A DNA stretch of 64,000 bases from contig CM061242.1 in the NCBI GenBank assembly GCA_030848705.1, positions 128,846,757 to 128,910,756 of the forward strand. The letters run 5' to 3'. Made by a program: the position numbers and the translations under genes. This DNA is from Heracleum sosnowskyi. Lineage: Eukaryota; Streptophyta; Magnoliopsida; Apiales; Apiaceae. Under the pieces are notes generated by a model, which worked only from the letters and a program-made list of their open reading frames with translations, did not search any database and was not told where the DNA came from. Shown here in pieces: positions 35,527-46,337 of this stretch (the first letter of the stretch is position 1; each line of letters starts with the position of its first letter).

Positions 35527-36211
35527 GAGTGAATAAAATGCTATGTACCTAAATTATCAATTGTGTACTTTGTATACTTCAAGTATGTAAAACTAAATAA
35601 TTTGTGTATTTTCGTTGTTTATTTATTCAAATGATGCATTTTGTGTATCCTAACTATTAAAATTGAGCAATTTGTGTACTTGAAGTTTGCTAATATAATT
35701 GATAACACATTTATATATATATTTAATTTTATGTATATTAATGGAATATCAAAAAATAAATACTAAAAAATAATATGAAGTAAAACCATAACATAACTTG
35801 ATATAATATAAGTAAATAATATTTACTATTTTGACTTATTAAATACATTCAAAAAATTTATATACACAATTTTTACGAAATTTTATTATTATATTGTGTA
35901 ATTATATAAAATAATGTTTTAAATTTAGTAACAATTAAATTAAATAAAGAATTTTATAGTATTTATTCTTAATTTTTTAATCATACTTTATATGTTAATA
36001 TAAATATAATTTATTTATTTTTTGAATAATAACTTTCTAAAAAATTATTCAAAAAATAAATTTTTATATATACATGCAAAATTGAGGTACACAAAGTACA
36101 CACAAATTGATGATTTTTATAAAGTTCAGGTACATAAAGTACACAATTGATAATATAAATACACAAATTACAAATTATACATAGTTGAGGTACAAAAAAT
36201 GCATTTAACTC
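35527..36211. mobile_element. Foldback MITE directly upstream of the CYP736A-like gene
   Basis: The two arms are complementary: the left arm contains ATTATCAATTGTGTACTTTG, and the right arm contains CAAAGTACAC and AAGTACACAATTGATAAT. Ends are GAGTGAATAAAATG and CATTTAACTC. Flanks TATTTATAA (35518-35526) and AATTTATAA (36212-36220) form a 9-bp target duplication with one mismatch, as for Mutator-type elements. It encodes nothing. It ends 99 bp before the preferred P450 start codon. Confidence 0.75.
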
Positions 36212-36215
36212 AATT

Positions 36216-36223
36216 TATAAATA
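36216..36223 (+). promoter_or_regulatory. Candidate TATA box of the CYP736A-like gene
   Basis: TATAAATA begins inside the right-hand target duplication of the MITE. A start about 30 bp downstream would give roughly a 60-nt leader to the ATG at 36311, but none to the upstream ATG at 36248. This favours the 36311 start. Confidence 0.45.
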
Positions 36224-36310
36224 AATGATCAAACTTTTCTCATTTCTATGACAAACAAGAGCCTCAAGTATTCTCAACAAGAATTAAGAACACTCAACAG
36301 TTGGATCAAA

Positions 36311-38458
36311 ATGCATTCCAATATCATATTTGCTATTGTAATAGTCCTCATCGGAACCATCTGCTGGCTCATCCATCTCCGTGGTGCTGCCTCTGCGAAA
36401 CGAGGCCACAGAGCACTTCCAGGTCCCATAGGGTTACCAATTATAGGTCATCTCCACCTGTTAGGAAACCTCCCTCACCGCTCCCTCTACAAGCTATCCC
36501 AAAAATACGGTCCCATAATGTCTCTCCGTCTCGGCACCTCCCCTACTATTGTCGTCTCTTCGCCGGCCGCGGCAGAGCTTATTCTCAAGACCCATGACAA
36601 TGTTTTTGCTAACCGTCCAGAATTTCAAGCAGGTAAGTACTTGTCATATGGCTCGAAAGCCATGGCATTCACCAAGTACAATACGTACTGGCGTAGCGTG
36701 AGGAAGATAACCTCAACAGAGCTTCTCAGCCCCGCCATGATCAACTCGATGGCTTGGCAGAGAAGAGAGGAACTAGGGTTGTTGGTTGAGTCCCTGAAAA
36801 AGGCTGTGGCTGCGGGTGATGTGGTGGATTTAAGTCAGAAAGTGAAGCATTTGATTCAAGATATGACTTGGAGAATGGTTTTTGGAAAAAGTACTGATAA
36901 AAGGTTTGACTTGAGTCATATCATACATGAGGCTGCCAAGCTTGTTGGATCCTTCAATATTGCTGATTGTATCCCATTTTTGGGGTCACTTGATCTCCAG
37001 GTACAACTCCATCCGAATTGTATTCACTTACATAACACATTAGATGCATGTAAACTTTTATTCTTGATCACTACAAGAAACCCAGACTTTTCCAACAATT
37101 TTTGTTTACACTGAATCCGTCAAAATAAGCTACTCCTACCTTTCAACTGATTTGGTTAAATGGCATCCACAGTTTTCATTTTGGTCGGAAGTTGAACCTA
37201 TACTCTGAAGTGTTGAAATATAGCATAAGATCCATTTGGGGCCTTCCTCTAGTATCTTAGGGTTTTAGATGAGTTGGAGTACAACATGGTATCGGAGCTC
37301 TGGTCGGCGGGGGTCACGAGTTCGACTCCCTGCCCACCCCCAATATTCTCACAATTTATGAGGGACACAAAAAGGCAAATTAATGCCCCAAAGATGGGCG
37401 CCCGTGATCCACTCTTAAACCCAAAAATGGGATTAGCTGGTTACTCAACATGAAGTATACTTATCGTCGCACTTAATCTGTTCAAAAAGTCAAATTTTAA
37501 ACTGTCGGCAGAAGTAAACTTGCTGTCGAAAGTGATCCAGTACTCTTTAAAAAGCATGCACATATGCTAATACACAAGCATGTACATATTCTAGTTTCTT
37601 AACATACATCAATTGGTTTTAATATATATCTTTTCCTTCTAACAGGGAATAACTCGTAGGCTCAAAGTAGTCGGCCAGGAACTTGACAAAATCTTGGAAA
37701 TTTATCTTGATGATCATGAGGGAGATGCTACTAATGGAAATAAAGAACTCGATAGGGATTTGCTTGCTGTCCTGCTATCTTTGCAAAAGAATCCTACGAG
37801 CACCCATGAAATCGGACCATCACATATCAAAGCCATCATGTTGGACATCATATTTGGAGCTATAGATACTTCACAAACTACAATTGAATGGTCAATGTCA
37901 GAGCTCTTATTGCATCCAAGGGTGATGAGATTAGTTCAAGAAGAAATTAAAAATGTTGTAGGGGAAAGGGAATATCTGGAAGAATCAGAATTGTCAAAAC
38001 TAGAATACCTAGACATGGTAGTTAAAGAAACTTTAAGATTACATCCTGCTGGACCACTAATGATTCCTCATGAGTCGATGGAAGACATTGTTATAGATGG
38101 ATATTACATACCAAAAAAAACAAGAATTATCGTCAATAACTGGGGATTAGGACGAGATCCTAAAGTTTGGTCTGAAAATGTCGATGAATTCTATCCAGAA
38201 AGGTTCATCGGCAGTAACATAGATTTTCGAGGAAAAGATTTTCAATTTTTACCATTTGGTTCTGGTAGAAGAGGGTGTCCAGGTTTGCAATTGGGATTAC
38301 TAAACGTAAAATTGGTAGTTGCCCAGTTGGTCCATGGTTTCAACTGGGAGCTACCTTTTGGCATGAACGCAGATGAATTAGATATGGATGAAATTTTTGG
38401 GGTGTCGTTGCTAAGATCAACTCATCTTTTGGCTAAGCCTACTTCTCGAGTACCATAA
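36311..38458 (+). CDS. Cytochrome P450, CYP71 clan, CYP736A-like (two exons)
   Basis: The coding sequence joins 36311-37000 and 37646-38458 (GT-AG intron, phase 0), giving 500 residues. An in-frame ATG at 36248 would add 21 polar residues before the anchor. Visible: hydrophobic anchor (residues 4-21), LPGPIGLPIIGHL hinge, C-helix WRSVRK, I-helix GAIDTSQTTIEW with D304 and T305, K-helix KETLRLHP with E358 and R361, PERF, and heme loop FGSGRRGCPG with C441. The GAIDTSQT form of the oxygen-binding groove, instead of AGTDT, fits CYP736A and relatives. The expected role is an ER monooxygenase of specialised metabolism; the substrate is unknown. It is not a close duplicate of the CYP76-like gene. 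The intron carries a retroelement-like fragment. Confidence 0.9.
37211..37460 (+). mobile_element. TRIM- or SINE-like fragment in the P450 intron
   Basis: A 76-bp segment starting TGTTGAAATATAG and ending GAGTACAACA is followed at once by TGGTATCGGAGC, one base off the tRNA-Met primer site TGGTATCAGAGC. This is the layout of a short LTR plus primer site. Further on, GTCACGAGTTCGACTCCCTG looks like a tRNA T-arm. No second terminal repeat was found, so it is a truncated TRIM or a tRNA-related SINE. Confidence 0.4.
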
Positions 38459-38607
38459 GCTTGGTGATATTGCATAATATGGTTCACCTTTCTTACTCGT
38501 TCTTGGCTGGAAAAACAGGAAAAGAATTTATGTTTTATTGTGTATGCATATTTTGTGATGGAATGTGTTCCTATGTTTAGTATCTGCTTCTATTTTATCC
38601 AACTAAA

Positions 38608-38647
38608 CAATACGTATTAAAAGAAACAACGAGGCTTCATTTAGTTT
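38608..38647 (+). pseudogene. Possible P450 K-helix scrap
   Basis: About 40 bp reads as LKETTRLHLV in the forward frame and matches the CYP76-like gene at 5088-5124 (LKETMRLHLV) at base level, including the unusual LHLV. Similarity stops on both sides. It is short, so chance is not excluded, but the shared non-standard residues argue for a true relic. Confidence 0.4.
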
Positions 38648-38871
38648 TACTGGCATGGCAAAGTTCAAAGTTCAAATTCCAGGAAGTTAATTAAGAATAT
38701 TTATTGAAAGCTTTGTTCAACTTATTAAGAGAGAGTACATTACTGGCTCATGATGCTGGCCGACTTGCGTACGGTATATAAGTATCAACAGTATCACCTA
38801 GGCCCTAGCTACCTCAACTTCCGCATGCAATGTTCGGACAATATTCACACGCCGCAGTTGAATATCCACTT

Positions 38872-39021
38872 TGTTAAATTTATCTATCTATATATTAGTT
38901 CTTCAGTCTTGTAATCAAAATAATAAGCTTTCAATAAATCAATACAAGGGACTCTGCTTTCTCTAACATTGAATTACAAGCATATAGTTATATAGATGCA
39001 TCTGTACTCATAATTTCATCA
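38872..39021 (+). repeat. Copia-B 5' LTR with internal deletion
   Basis: TGTTAAATTT...TTTCATCA, 150 bp. Compared with the 3' LTR it lacks the segment between two TCTA-like short repeats, consistent with a microhomology deletion. Confidence 0.92.
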
Positions 39022-39033
39022 TGGTATCAAAGC
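39022..39033 (+). other. Copia-B primer-binding site
   Basis: TGGTATCAAAGC, directly after the LTR. It is one base from the tRNA-Met-complementary site typical of Copia elements. Confidence 0.85.
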
Positions 39034-39403
39034 TTAAAGCTCCTTACCTCCACGTTTATTAAGCCATCTTTTCCGGTGACACAACTTCGTTCAGGCATTT
39101 GAGCGAACAGTTGGCGCAACCCACCTATTGATGAGTCAAACACAGCGAGTTACTCAACTCGTTCTCAATCACAAAGCTTAAACCAATATCTGATCCTTCC
39201 CACGAGTTCACCGAGTCCACATTACGAGTCTCTCACCTTGCTCGACTCAGTACTCAACACAAGTTCATCAGTTCCAGTGATAAAACTTCAAGATTTGAAG
39301 TTTTTAAAGGTGATAAAATGTCTCTGGAGTCCTCCTGAATAGACTGCCTCCCATCATTCCCATCTGTAGTGGGTAATTTAATTACCTCGTAGTCTCGTAC
39401 TCA

Positions 39404-41625
39404 GGCTCCCTCGCTTTTCTTTTTCTGGTGCAGTTACGTAACTCTCTCTTTTGTAGGTTTATAGATTATACTTGCAAAAAATATATTAAAAATTATATTA
39501 GCATTTTCTTTGTTTTAAATTAAACATGAGCTGTTGTACTTTGGGACTATCCAAAATTTGTAAAATAATATTACACGTAACTATGTTAAATTTAGGTCCA
39601 AAAATGATAACTACACAAAATTGTAGTTCCTACACAATTTATGCAAAAAAATTTATGGACTAGAAAAAAAAAATTATTCAAGCATATGGGGAAGGATGAT
39701 AATAATACAGTCTTAATGTTGACGTGACTACACCACTTTTACATTTGCATGCTAACAGTTGTATTCAGAGCAATAATAAAGCTTCAAATTTAGTTTGACA
39801 AGACAACACATGAGATCAATAATTTCTGGAAAACATGACAAATAATACAAAGCTTTAATTTTATGAAAAAGATGAGTGGTCATTTCAAGGCCTGCATAAC
39901 TAGTAATTTGAAGTAGGGTATATATAATTGATGGTTATAGCTTCATTCAGTGTCTTATCTTATAGCTCTAATGAAGTAGGGTAACATTCATTTCAGTATT
40001 GGTTTGTGTGCCTTTGCAGTCCAACATCACTTCCGATATATTATCCTATCTTATCTCTATAGATTTTCTTATCTTATATCAGAACCTATCATCCTCTCAA
40101 CAACCAATACCACAAGCACCATCCTCTCACAAATATCATTATCCCTTGTTACAGACCTCCTTCATACTTCATTTCAGACCTCCTCAACAGCCCACTAACT
40201 TCAGTTACCAAAATCCTCTACACAAAGGTACGTAATCTTCCTTTTCGTTCAGTTATAACATATTAGGCAAATGGAAGGTTGTGTAAATGTGAATTTCTTT
40301 TGGGGTGGAAAAGTAATTAGGCAAAATGGTGATATAACATATTCCACGGATCCAAAATGTATGCGTTATGTTATGTTTGGAACCACATTTGAAGAATTCA
40401 AGGCAACTGTTTATGAGGTTATGAACATAAGTCACAATCATTGGAATTTGCGCATAAGTTATAAACATCCAGAAATGGGTATCGGTAATGTCGTTAAGCG
40501 ATATTACTTAGGTTATATTACTTCCGACGTGGATGTCGGTAGGTTGTTGAGTATCCCTCGGACCATGCAGATGGGTTGGGGTGATGTGTCTGTGTTCATC
40601 GAGGCCGAACAGATTCAAGCTCAGGATCCACACTCTAATGCTTACGGTACGCATTATGAGCCTACCCAACCAAGTTACCAACACAACTACGTTCGCATTA
40701 TGGTACCGGATGAAGCCTGCAAAAAGATAAAGAAAAAACGTGGCGATAAGGGGGAGTCTGTAAGAATTCGTACTGAGATGGACCAATCGCGTTCGGGGAT
40801 AAAATGTAGCCGCTGTAACCAAGAAGGACATACAAAACGGAGCAAACTTTGTCCTCTACGTTCCAATGCAGTTTGACGTTGCTCCACTTAGTTTTCATAT
40901 GAATTTGTATTATTTGCTTTGTGTGATTTCATTTCCTACCTGTACTTATTTTATTTCATTTCCTATTTGTGTGGGTTTAATATCGCTTCCATTTTATTTC
41001 CTATGGCATGCAAATTTAGTTAACAATGCAAAACTAGCATGTCTTTAGTTGACATAGTCATAAATTGAACAATTACTCGTACTTGAATATTAAAAAGTAC
41101 AAAAGTTTAGTCCTCGTCGGACATGAAGCTGTCTGAGTCATTATCAACACTCACGCTCCATTGGTGATACTGTCTTGCACGTAGCATGTCTCCATCCTCT
41201 GCAAACATCCTTGCATCTGCTGCTAGACTATGTCGATGTACGCGCAAACGCATTCAGGATCTCATGTTCGGCTAATAAAAATTCATAACTTATCCAATTT
41301 TTGTAACTCAATTTTTAAATTTTAACAAAATTGGACCGTTCAACTGTAATATGCCAAAATAAAAAAACCAAATTTTTTCTTTTTTTATTTCAGTTTTCCA
41401 ATCTTGAAAATGGATGTTTAAAACTTGAATATGATGTCAAACAAGCTATTTTACCAACGGCAAACCAACCAAAAAAATGGATAAAACAGGGTCGCCACGG
41501 GCTGTGGCGCACCCCTACGAGGTCGCCATGGGCTGTGGCGCCCTATACCAGTTTTGCAAAGTTGAATGCTTCTGTACCAGTTCCGCAATTCTGGTACGTA
41601 ACTGTACCAGAAAAGCGAGGGAGCC
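39404..41625 (+). mobile_element. Non-autonomous Mutator-like element nested in Copia-B
   Basis: Terminal inverted repeats GGCTCCCTCGCTTTTCT (left) and AGAAAAGCGAGGGAGCC (right) continue into GGT(G/A)CAGTTACGTA; the left copy has a 6-bp TTTTCT insertion. A perfect 10-bp target duplication CTCGTACTCA (39394-39403 and 41626-41635) lies inside the Copia-B leader, so it jumped in after Copia-B. It carries a 201-residue reading frame but no transposase catalytic domain. Near the right end a GGGCTGTGGCGC box is repeated (about 41490-41550). Confidence 0.92.
40271..40876 (+). CDS. MULE-encoded PB1-like / zinc-knuckle protein (deleted transposase)
   Basis: 201 residues, uninterrupted ATG to TGA. The N-terminal part (about residues 1-110; NFFWGGKVIR, MFGTTFEEFK, MQMGWGDVSVFIEAE) resembles the PB1-like N-terminal domain of plant MuDR-type transposases. 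The C-terminus has a zinc-knuckle-like CSRCNQEGHTKRSKLC, also typical of transposase C-termini. The region that would hold the DDE catalytic domain is absent, so the two ends seem fused by internal deletion. It might still bind DNA or partner proteins. An open frame in a deleted element is unusual, but age alone could explain it. Confidence 0.75.
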   Translation: MEGCVNVNFFWGGKVIRQNGDITYSTDPKCMRYVMFGTTFEEFKATVYEVMNISHNHWNLRISYKHPEMGIGNVVKRYYLGYITSDVDVGRLLSIPRTMQMGWGDVSVFIEAEQIQAQDPHSNAYGTHYEPTQPSYQHNYVRIMVPDEACKKIKKKRGDKGESVRIRTEMDQSRSGIKCSRCNQEGHTKRSKLCPLRSNAV

Positions 41626-41792
41626 CTCGTACTCACATATCTGTTTATGTTGACACTTGACCTCATATATCTGTTTTATTTAAACATATGCTTCATTACA
41701 CTTCAGTACCCTAACGTTTGCTACCTCTTACAATTTGAACATTCGTATTTCAAAACTTTACATTTTAATCCCTGCATTTATCTTGTTTTGAA

Positions 41793-44700
41793 ATGGAGAA
41801 AGAGAATAGTTCGCCGATTCAAACGATTTTGAATGGCTCGAACTACATAACTTGGTCTCAAGCTATGCGCAGTTATCTTAAGGGAAAAAGCCTTTGGCGG
41901 TACGTCAATGGGGATTTTACTATTCCTACAAAAGAAAAAGATGAAACCGACTCAAAATTGAAGGATCGGATTGAAGAATGGGATGTCAAAAATCACCAAG
42001 CTATCACATTTTTTAGAAACTCTTCACTTTCTAAAATCAATCTACATTTTGGGAACTATGACACCGCAAAAGAGATTTGGGATTTATTGGCATCACGATA
42101 CACTACATCGGATCTTTCTCACCAATATCAGATTATGAGTTCACTAAGTAAGCAAAAGCAAGAGCCTGGTCAACCTGTTGCAGATTTTCTCTCTCAAATA
42201 CAATCACTTTGGGATCAACTTACATTATCAGAACCAAAGTGGTTACATACAGAAGATGCTGAACTTTATCACACATATCGTAACCAACAATGACTCATCC
42301 AGTTTCTAATGGCTCTCACTCAGGATTTTGAACCAGTTAGAGCTGCTCTTCTTCATCGGGTTCCACTACCCTCGTTGGAAAGTTCTGTTGCCGAACTTAT
42401 TTCTGAGGAAACTCGACTCGGCATTGGCAAACTCAATTCCATGACTGATTCTGTCCTTGCGGTGCCTCCATTAGCTACTTCTGACAAACCATTTTGCAGG
42501 TTTTGTCGTCAAAATGGACATATCACCAAGGATTGTGTAGCACTTCGCAATCATACATGCCAACACTGTCATCAAAAAGGTCATTATTCTATACAATTCT
42601 GCAAGAGAAAACCATCTTTCCCTTCAAACAAGTTTACTCGGTCTTCCGCTGCTGCAACCTCTGAATCTACATCAGAAAATGCTTCAACCACATCTACTAG
42701 CGAGCTAGAATCCTTGCTCAAACAGGTTTTATTTAAAGCCAGCTCTCCCTCCACTGCATTTTCTGTCACTTCAGGTACTTCTTGATATTTTGATTCTGCA
42801 TGTTGCAATCATATGACAAATGATTCATCCATATTTACCACAAAAATCCAGAGTTCATGCCTTCCAAATATTCAAACTGCCGATGGTTCTACCATGAAAG
42901 TGACATATATGGGAACTGTATCCACGGAAGATCTTTATCTTCCTAACACATACTTTGTTCCTAATCTTTCACTTAATCTTGTTTCTATCGGTCAATTATG
43001 TGATCTCGGTCTTAATATTATCTTTACATCTTCTGGTTGTCATGTATAGGATCCTCAGACAGGACAGACTCTTGGGACAGGACGTAGATGCGAAAGGTTG
43101 TTTGAGCTCACTTCCCTTAATCTTCCTACAAATTCATCATCCAATAATCTTGTTGGTTCTGTTTCCACTACTACCAGTATCTGGCATTCCCAGTTAGGTC
43201 ATCCATCACCTTCTCATTTACGTAGTCTAGTTTCAAGTGGTCATCTAGGCAGTGTTAATGCAGACACAATTGATTGTGTTTCATGTAGACTGACAAAACA
43301 ACATGTTCTTCCGTTTCCTATTCATTATGAAAAATCATCAGCTACTTTTGATCTTATACATTCTGATATTTGGGGTCCATCTCCTCCTCCAACTATGGGA
43401 GGATCAAGATATTATGTGATATTTGTCGATGATTTTTCTCGTTATACTTGGATATATATTTTGAAAAATCGATCAGAATTAGGAGACACTTATAAAACTT
43501 TTGCCACTATGATTGACACTCATTTCAAAAAGAAAATCAAGCTTTTTCGTGCCGATAATGCTAAAGAATACAAAGAATCAGAACTTAACAAATTTTTGGC
43601 ATCTTATGGTACTCTTGCTCAAAGCTCTTTTCCTTACACATCACAACAAAATGGTCGTGCTGAACGTAAACATAGGCACATCCTTGATACAGTTCGAGCT
43701 CTTCTCATTTCCTCTTCTTGTCCATAATTATTTTGGGGGGAAGCGGCATTGACTGTTGTTTACACAATAAATATGATTCCTTCTCCCGTTATAGATAACT
43801 TGTCTCCTTATGAAAAATTATTTGAAGAACCTCCGTCATATGATTCTCTTAAGGTTTTTGGTTCTGCATGTTTTGTTCTTCTTCCTCCACATGAAAGAAC
43901 AAAACTAGAGCCATGTGCTCGTCTTTGTTGTTTTATTGGTTATGGTAGTGGTCAAAAAGGATATCGTTGTTGGGATCCTATCTCCCAACGTCTTTGAGTT
44001 TCTCGTAATGTGACATTTTGGGAACACAAAATGTTTTCATCTATGTCAGAGTTTAAAATTGACACTTCTACCAACATTTCTTACTTTACATATCCTTTTG
44101 TTGATTTACATCCCACTGATGACTTTGTAGATTCTTCGACATCTTCTAACACATTTTCAGGAGATCCTCCAATTGAGCTCACTCAACCATCTCCTACAAC
44201 CAATGTTCCCTCAACAGAAGTTCAGTCTGAGGATTCTGATGCCGAGCCTTCCACTTTACCATCTCCTTCAGATGAGCTTGTTCATCGCTCTACTCGAGTA
44301 AGAAAACCTTCTGTTCGACTTACTGATTATCATGTTTATTCTGTTATACAATCATTACATGAGTCTCAAACATATAGAGAGGCGAGTGTTAACCCTCTTT
44401 GGCAGAAAGCAATGGAAGAGGAACTTCATGCATTAGAAAAAACTCACATTTGGGATTTGGTAACCTTGCCTCCTGGTAAAACGACAGTGAGTTGCCGATG
44501 GATCTACAAAATAAAAACAAAATCTGATGGCTCTATTGATAGATATAAAGCTCGTCTAGTTGATAGAGGCTTTACTCAAGAGTATGGCATTGATTATAAG
44601 GAAACTTTTGCACCAGTTGCTCGTCTCACTTCTGTTCGAAGTTTATTAGCTGTTGGAGCATCAAAACACTGGGATATGTGGCAAATGGATGTCAAGAACG

Positions 44701-46039
44701 CCTTTCTGAATGGAGACCTACATGAAGAAGTTTATCTCAAACCTCCTCCAGGTTTTCACCATTCTCCAAATCAAGTGTTCAAGCTTAACAAGGCTCTTTA
44801 TGGTCTTAAACAAGCACCTCGAGCTTGGTTCGAAAAATTCAGCACAATAGTTCAGCAATTGGGATTTTCTTCAAGTTCATATGATCATGCCCTTTTCATT
44901 TGACGATCCGAACGAGGAATTGTTTTACTTCTTCTGTATGTGGATGATATGATCATTACTGGAGATGACACCGCAGGAATTTCTGAACTTAAACAATTTC
45001 TCAGTCAGCAATTTGAGATGAAAGATCTTAGTTCTTTGAGCTATTTCCTGGGTCTTGAGGTTTCTTCTGTCCCTACTGGCTACACTTTGTCACAAGTGAA
45101 GTATGCATCTAACCTTTTATTGAAATCTGGAATCAGTGACACTAAGATTGCCTCTACACCTTTGGAATACGAGATTAAACTTCACTCTAAAGATGGTGAA
45201 TTACTTTCAAATCCTACCTTGTATCGACAATTGGTTGGAAGTATAATTTATCTCACTGTCACTCGTCCGGATATAGCTCATGCCGTTCATATTGTTAGTC
45301 AATTTATGGAAGCTCCTCGTACTCCTCACTTCACATCTGTTCTTCACATACTTCGTTATGTCAAAGGCACCATATTTTATGGACTACATTTCTCATACAA
45401 CTCTTCACTCGTCCAGATATAGCTCATGCCGTTCATATTTTTAGTCAATTTATGGAAGCTCCTCGTACTCCTCACTTCACATCTGTTCTTCACATACTTC
45501 GTTATGTCAAAGGCACCATATTTTATGGACTACATTTCTCATACAACTCTTCACTTGAATTGCATGCCTATTCAGATGCTGACTGGGGTGGTGATCCATC
45601 TACTAGATGTTCTACTACAGGATTTTGTTTCTTTCTTGGGGATTCTCTTATCTCTTGGCGCAGTAAGAAACAATCACTTGATTCTAAGTCTACTGCCGAA
45701 TCAGAATATCGAGCTCTTGTTGACACCACGCAGGAGTTAATTTGGCTACGATGGTTACTGGAAGATATGCGTGTAACTCATTCCCCAGCCAGTTCTATCT
45801 ATTGTGATAGCAAAAGTGCCATAGAAATTGCTCACAATGATGTCTTCCATGAACGTACTAAACATATTGAGATCGATTGTTATTTGACCCGACAACAAGT
45901 TGCAAAGGGCACAGTTTGTCTACACAGTGTATCCAGTGCTGACAATACTGCAGATATTTTCACAAAATCTCATTCTCCCAGCAAATTTCGTGATTTAGTT
46001 AACAAACTCAAGTTGATTTTTCAACCAACTTCAGTTTGA
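41793..46039 (+). pseudogene. Copia-B gag-pol polyprotein, broken
   Basis: Gag (UBN2-type) starts at 41793 with NGSNYITWSQAM. Two zinc knuckles (CRFCRQNGHITKDC and CQHCHQKGHYSIQFC), protease region, GAG-pre-integrase (IWHSQLGHPSPSHL), integrase (HSDIWGPS, FVDDFSRYTW, RADNAKE, NGRAERKHRH), reverse transcriptase (RYKARLVDRGF, QMDVKNAFLNG, YVDDMIITG) and RNase H (SDADWGGD, STAESEYRAL, DNTADIFTK) follow in one frame. Stops lie at 42291, 42783, 43047, 43725, 43995 and 44901. A 146-bp tandem duplication then shifts frame. The protease aspartate context (YFDSAC-like, about 42787) sits next to a stop. Not functional. Confidence 0.92.
45261..45552 (+). repeat. 146-bp tandem duplication in Copia-B pol
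   Basis: 45261-45406 and 45407-45552 are near-identical, both starting ACTCGTCC(G/A)GATATAGC. 146 is not a multiple of three, so it shifts the frame between reverse transcriptase and RNase H. Only a few differences separate the copies. Confidence 0.92.
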
Positions 46040-46054
46040 GGGGGGGGGGGGGGG
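46038..46054 (+). other. Copia-B polypurine tract (G-run)
   Basis: GAG followed by about fourteen G residues immediately before the 3' LTR. The homopolymer is longer than usual and may be miscounted in assembly. Confidence 0.8.
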
Positions 46055-46332
46055 TGTTAAATTTATCTATCTACAGTTGTTTCCTGGTGGACAAAGTCTA
46101 ACTACAGTAAATGAGCAGTAGTAGTTCAACAACAAAGTAGTTGGCTGGTTCACAGTTTTTATTCAATAAGGAACAGATTCCTTTACACGCTTTGTAGTCT
46201 ATATATTAGTTCTTCAGTCTTGTAATCAAAATAATAAGCTTTTAATAAATCAATATAAGGGACTCTGCTTTCTCTTACATTGAATTACAAGCATATAGTT
46301 ATATAGATGCATCTGTACTCATAATTTCATCA
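46055..46332 (+). repeat. Copia-B 3' LTR
   Basis: 278 bp, TGTTAAATTT...TTTCATCA, followed by the CACTT target duplication. It holds the 128 bp absent from the 5' LTR. Confidence 0.93.
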
Positions 46333-46337
46333 CACTT

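Larger units (their letters stand above)
38872..46332 (+). mobile_element. Copia-B: Ty1/Copia retrotransposon hosting a MULE
   Basis: Perfect 5-bp target duplication CACTT (38867-38871 and 46333-46337). The left LTR is 150 bp and the right 278 bp: the left lacks a 128-bp interior segment but otherwise matches with about three differences. A primer site TGGTATCAAAGC (39022-39033) follows the left LTR, and a long G-run purine tract precedes the right one. The polyprotein (41793-46039) has six stops and a frame-shifting 146-bp duplication. A Mutator-like element is inserted in the leader. The element is defective. Confidence 0.93.

Noticed and set aside
3656..38458. A proven biosynthetic gene cluster
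   Set aside because: Two P450 genes of different families about 30 kb apart without other pathway genes do not establish a pathway; only linkage is seen.
40271..40876. Host zinc-knuckle gene inside Copia-B
   Set aside because: The frame lies within a defined MULE with inverted ends and a 10-bp target duplication, and resembles transposase ends, so it belongs to the element.
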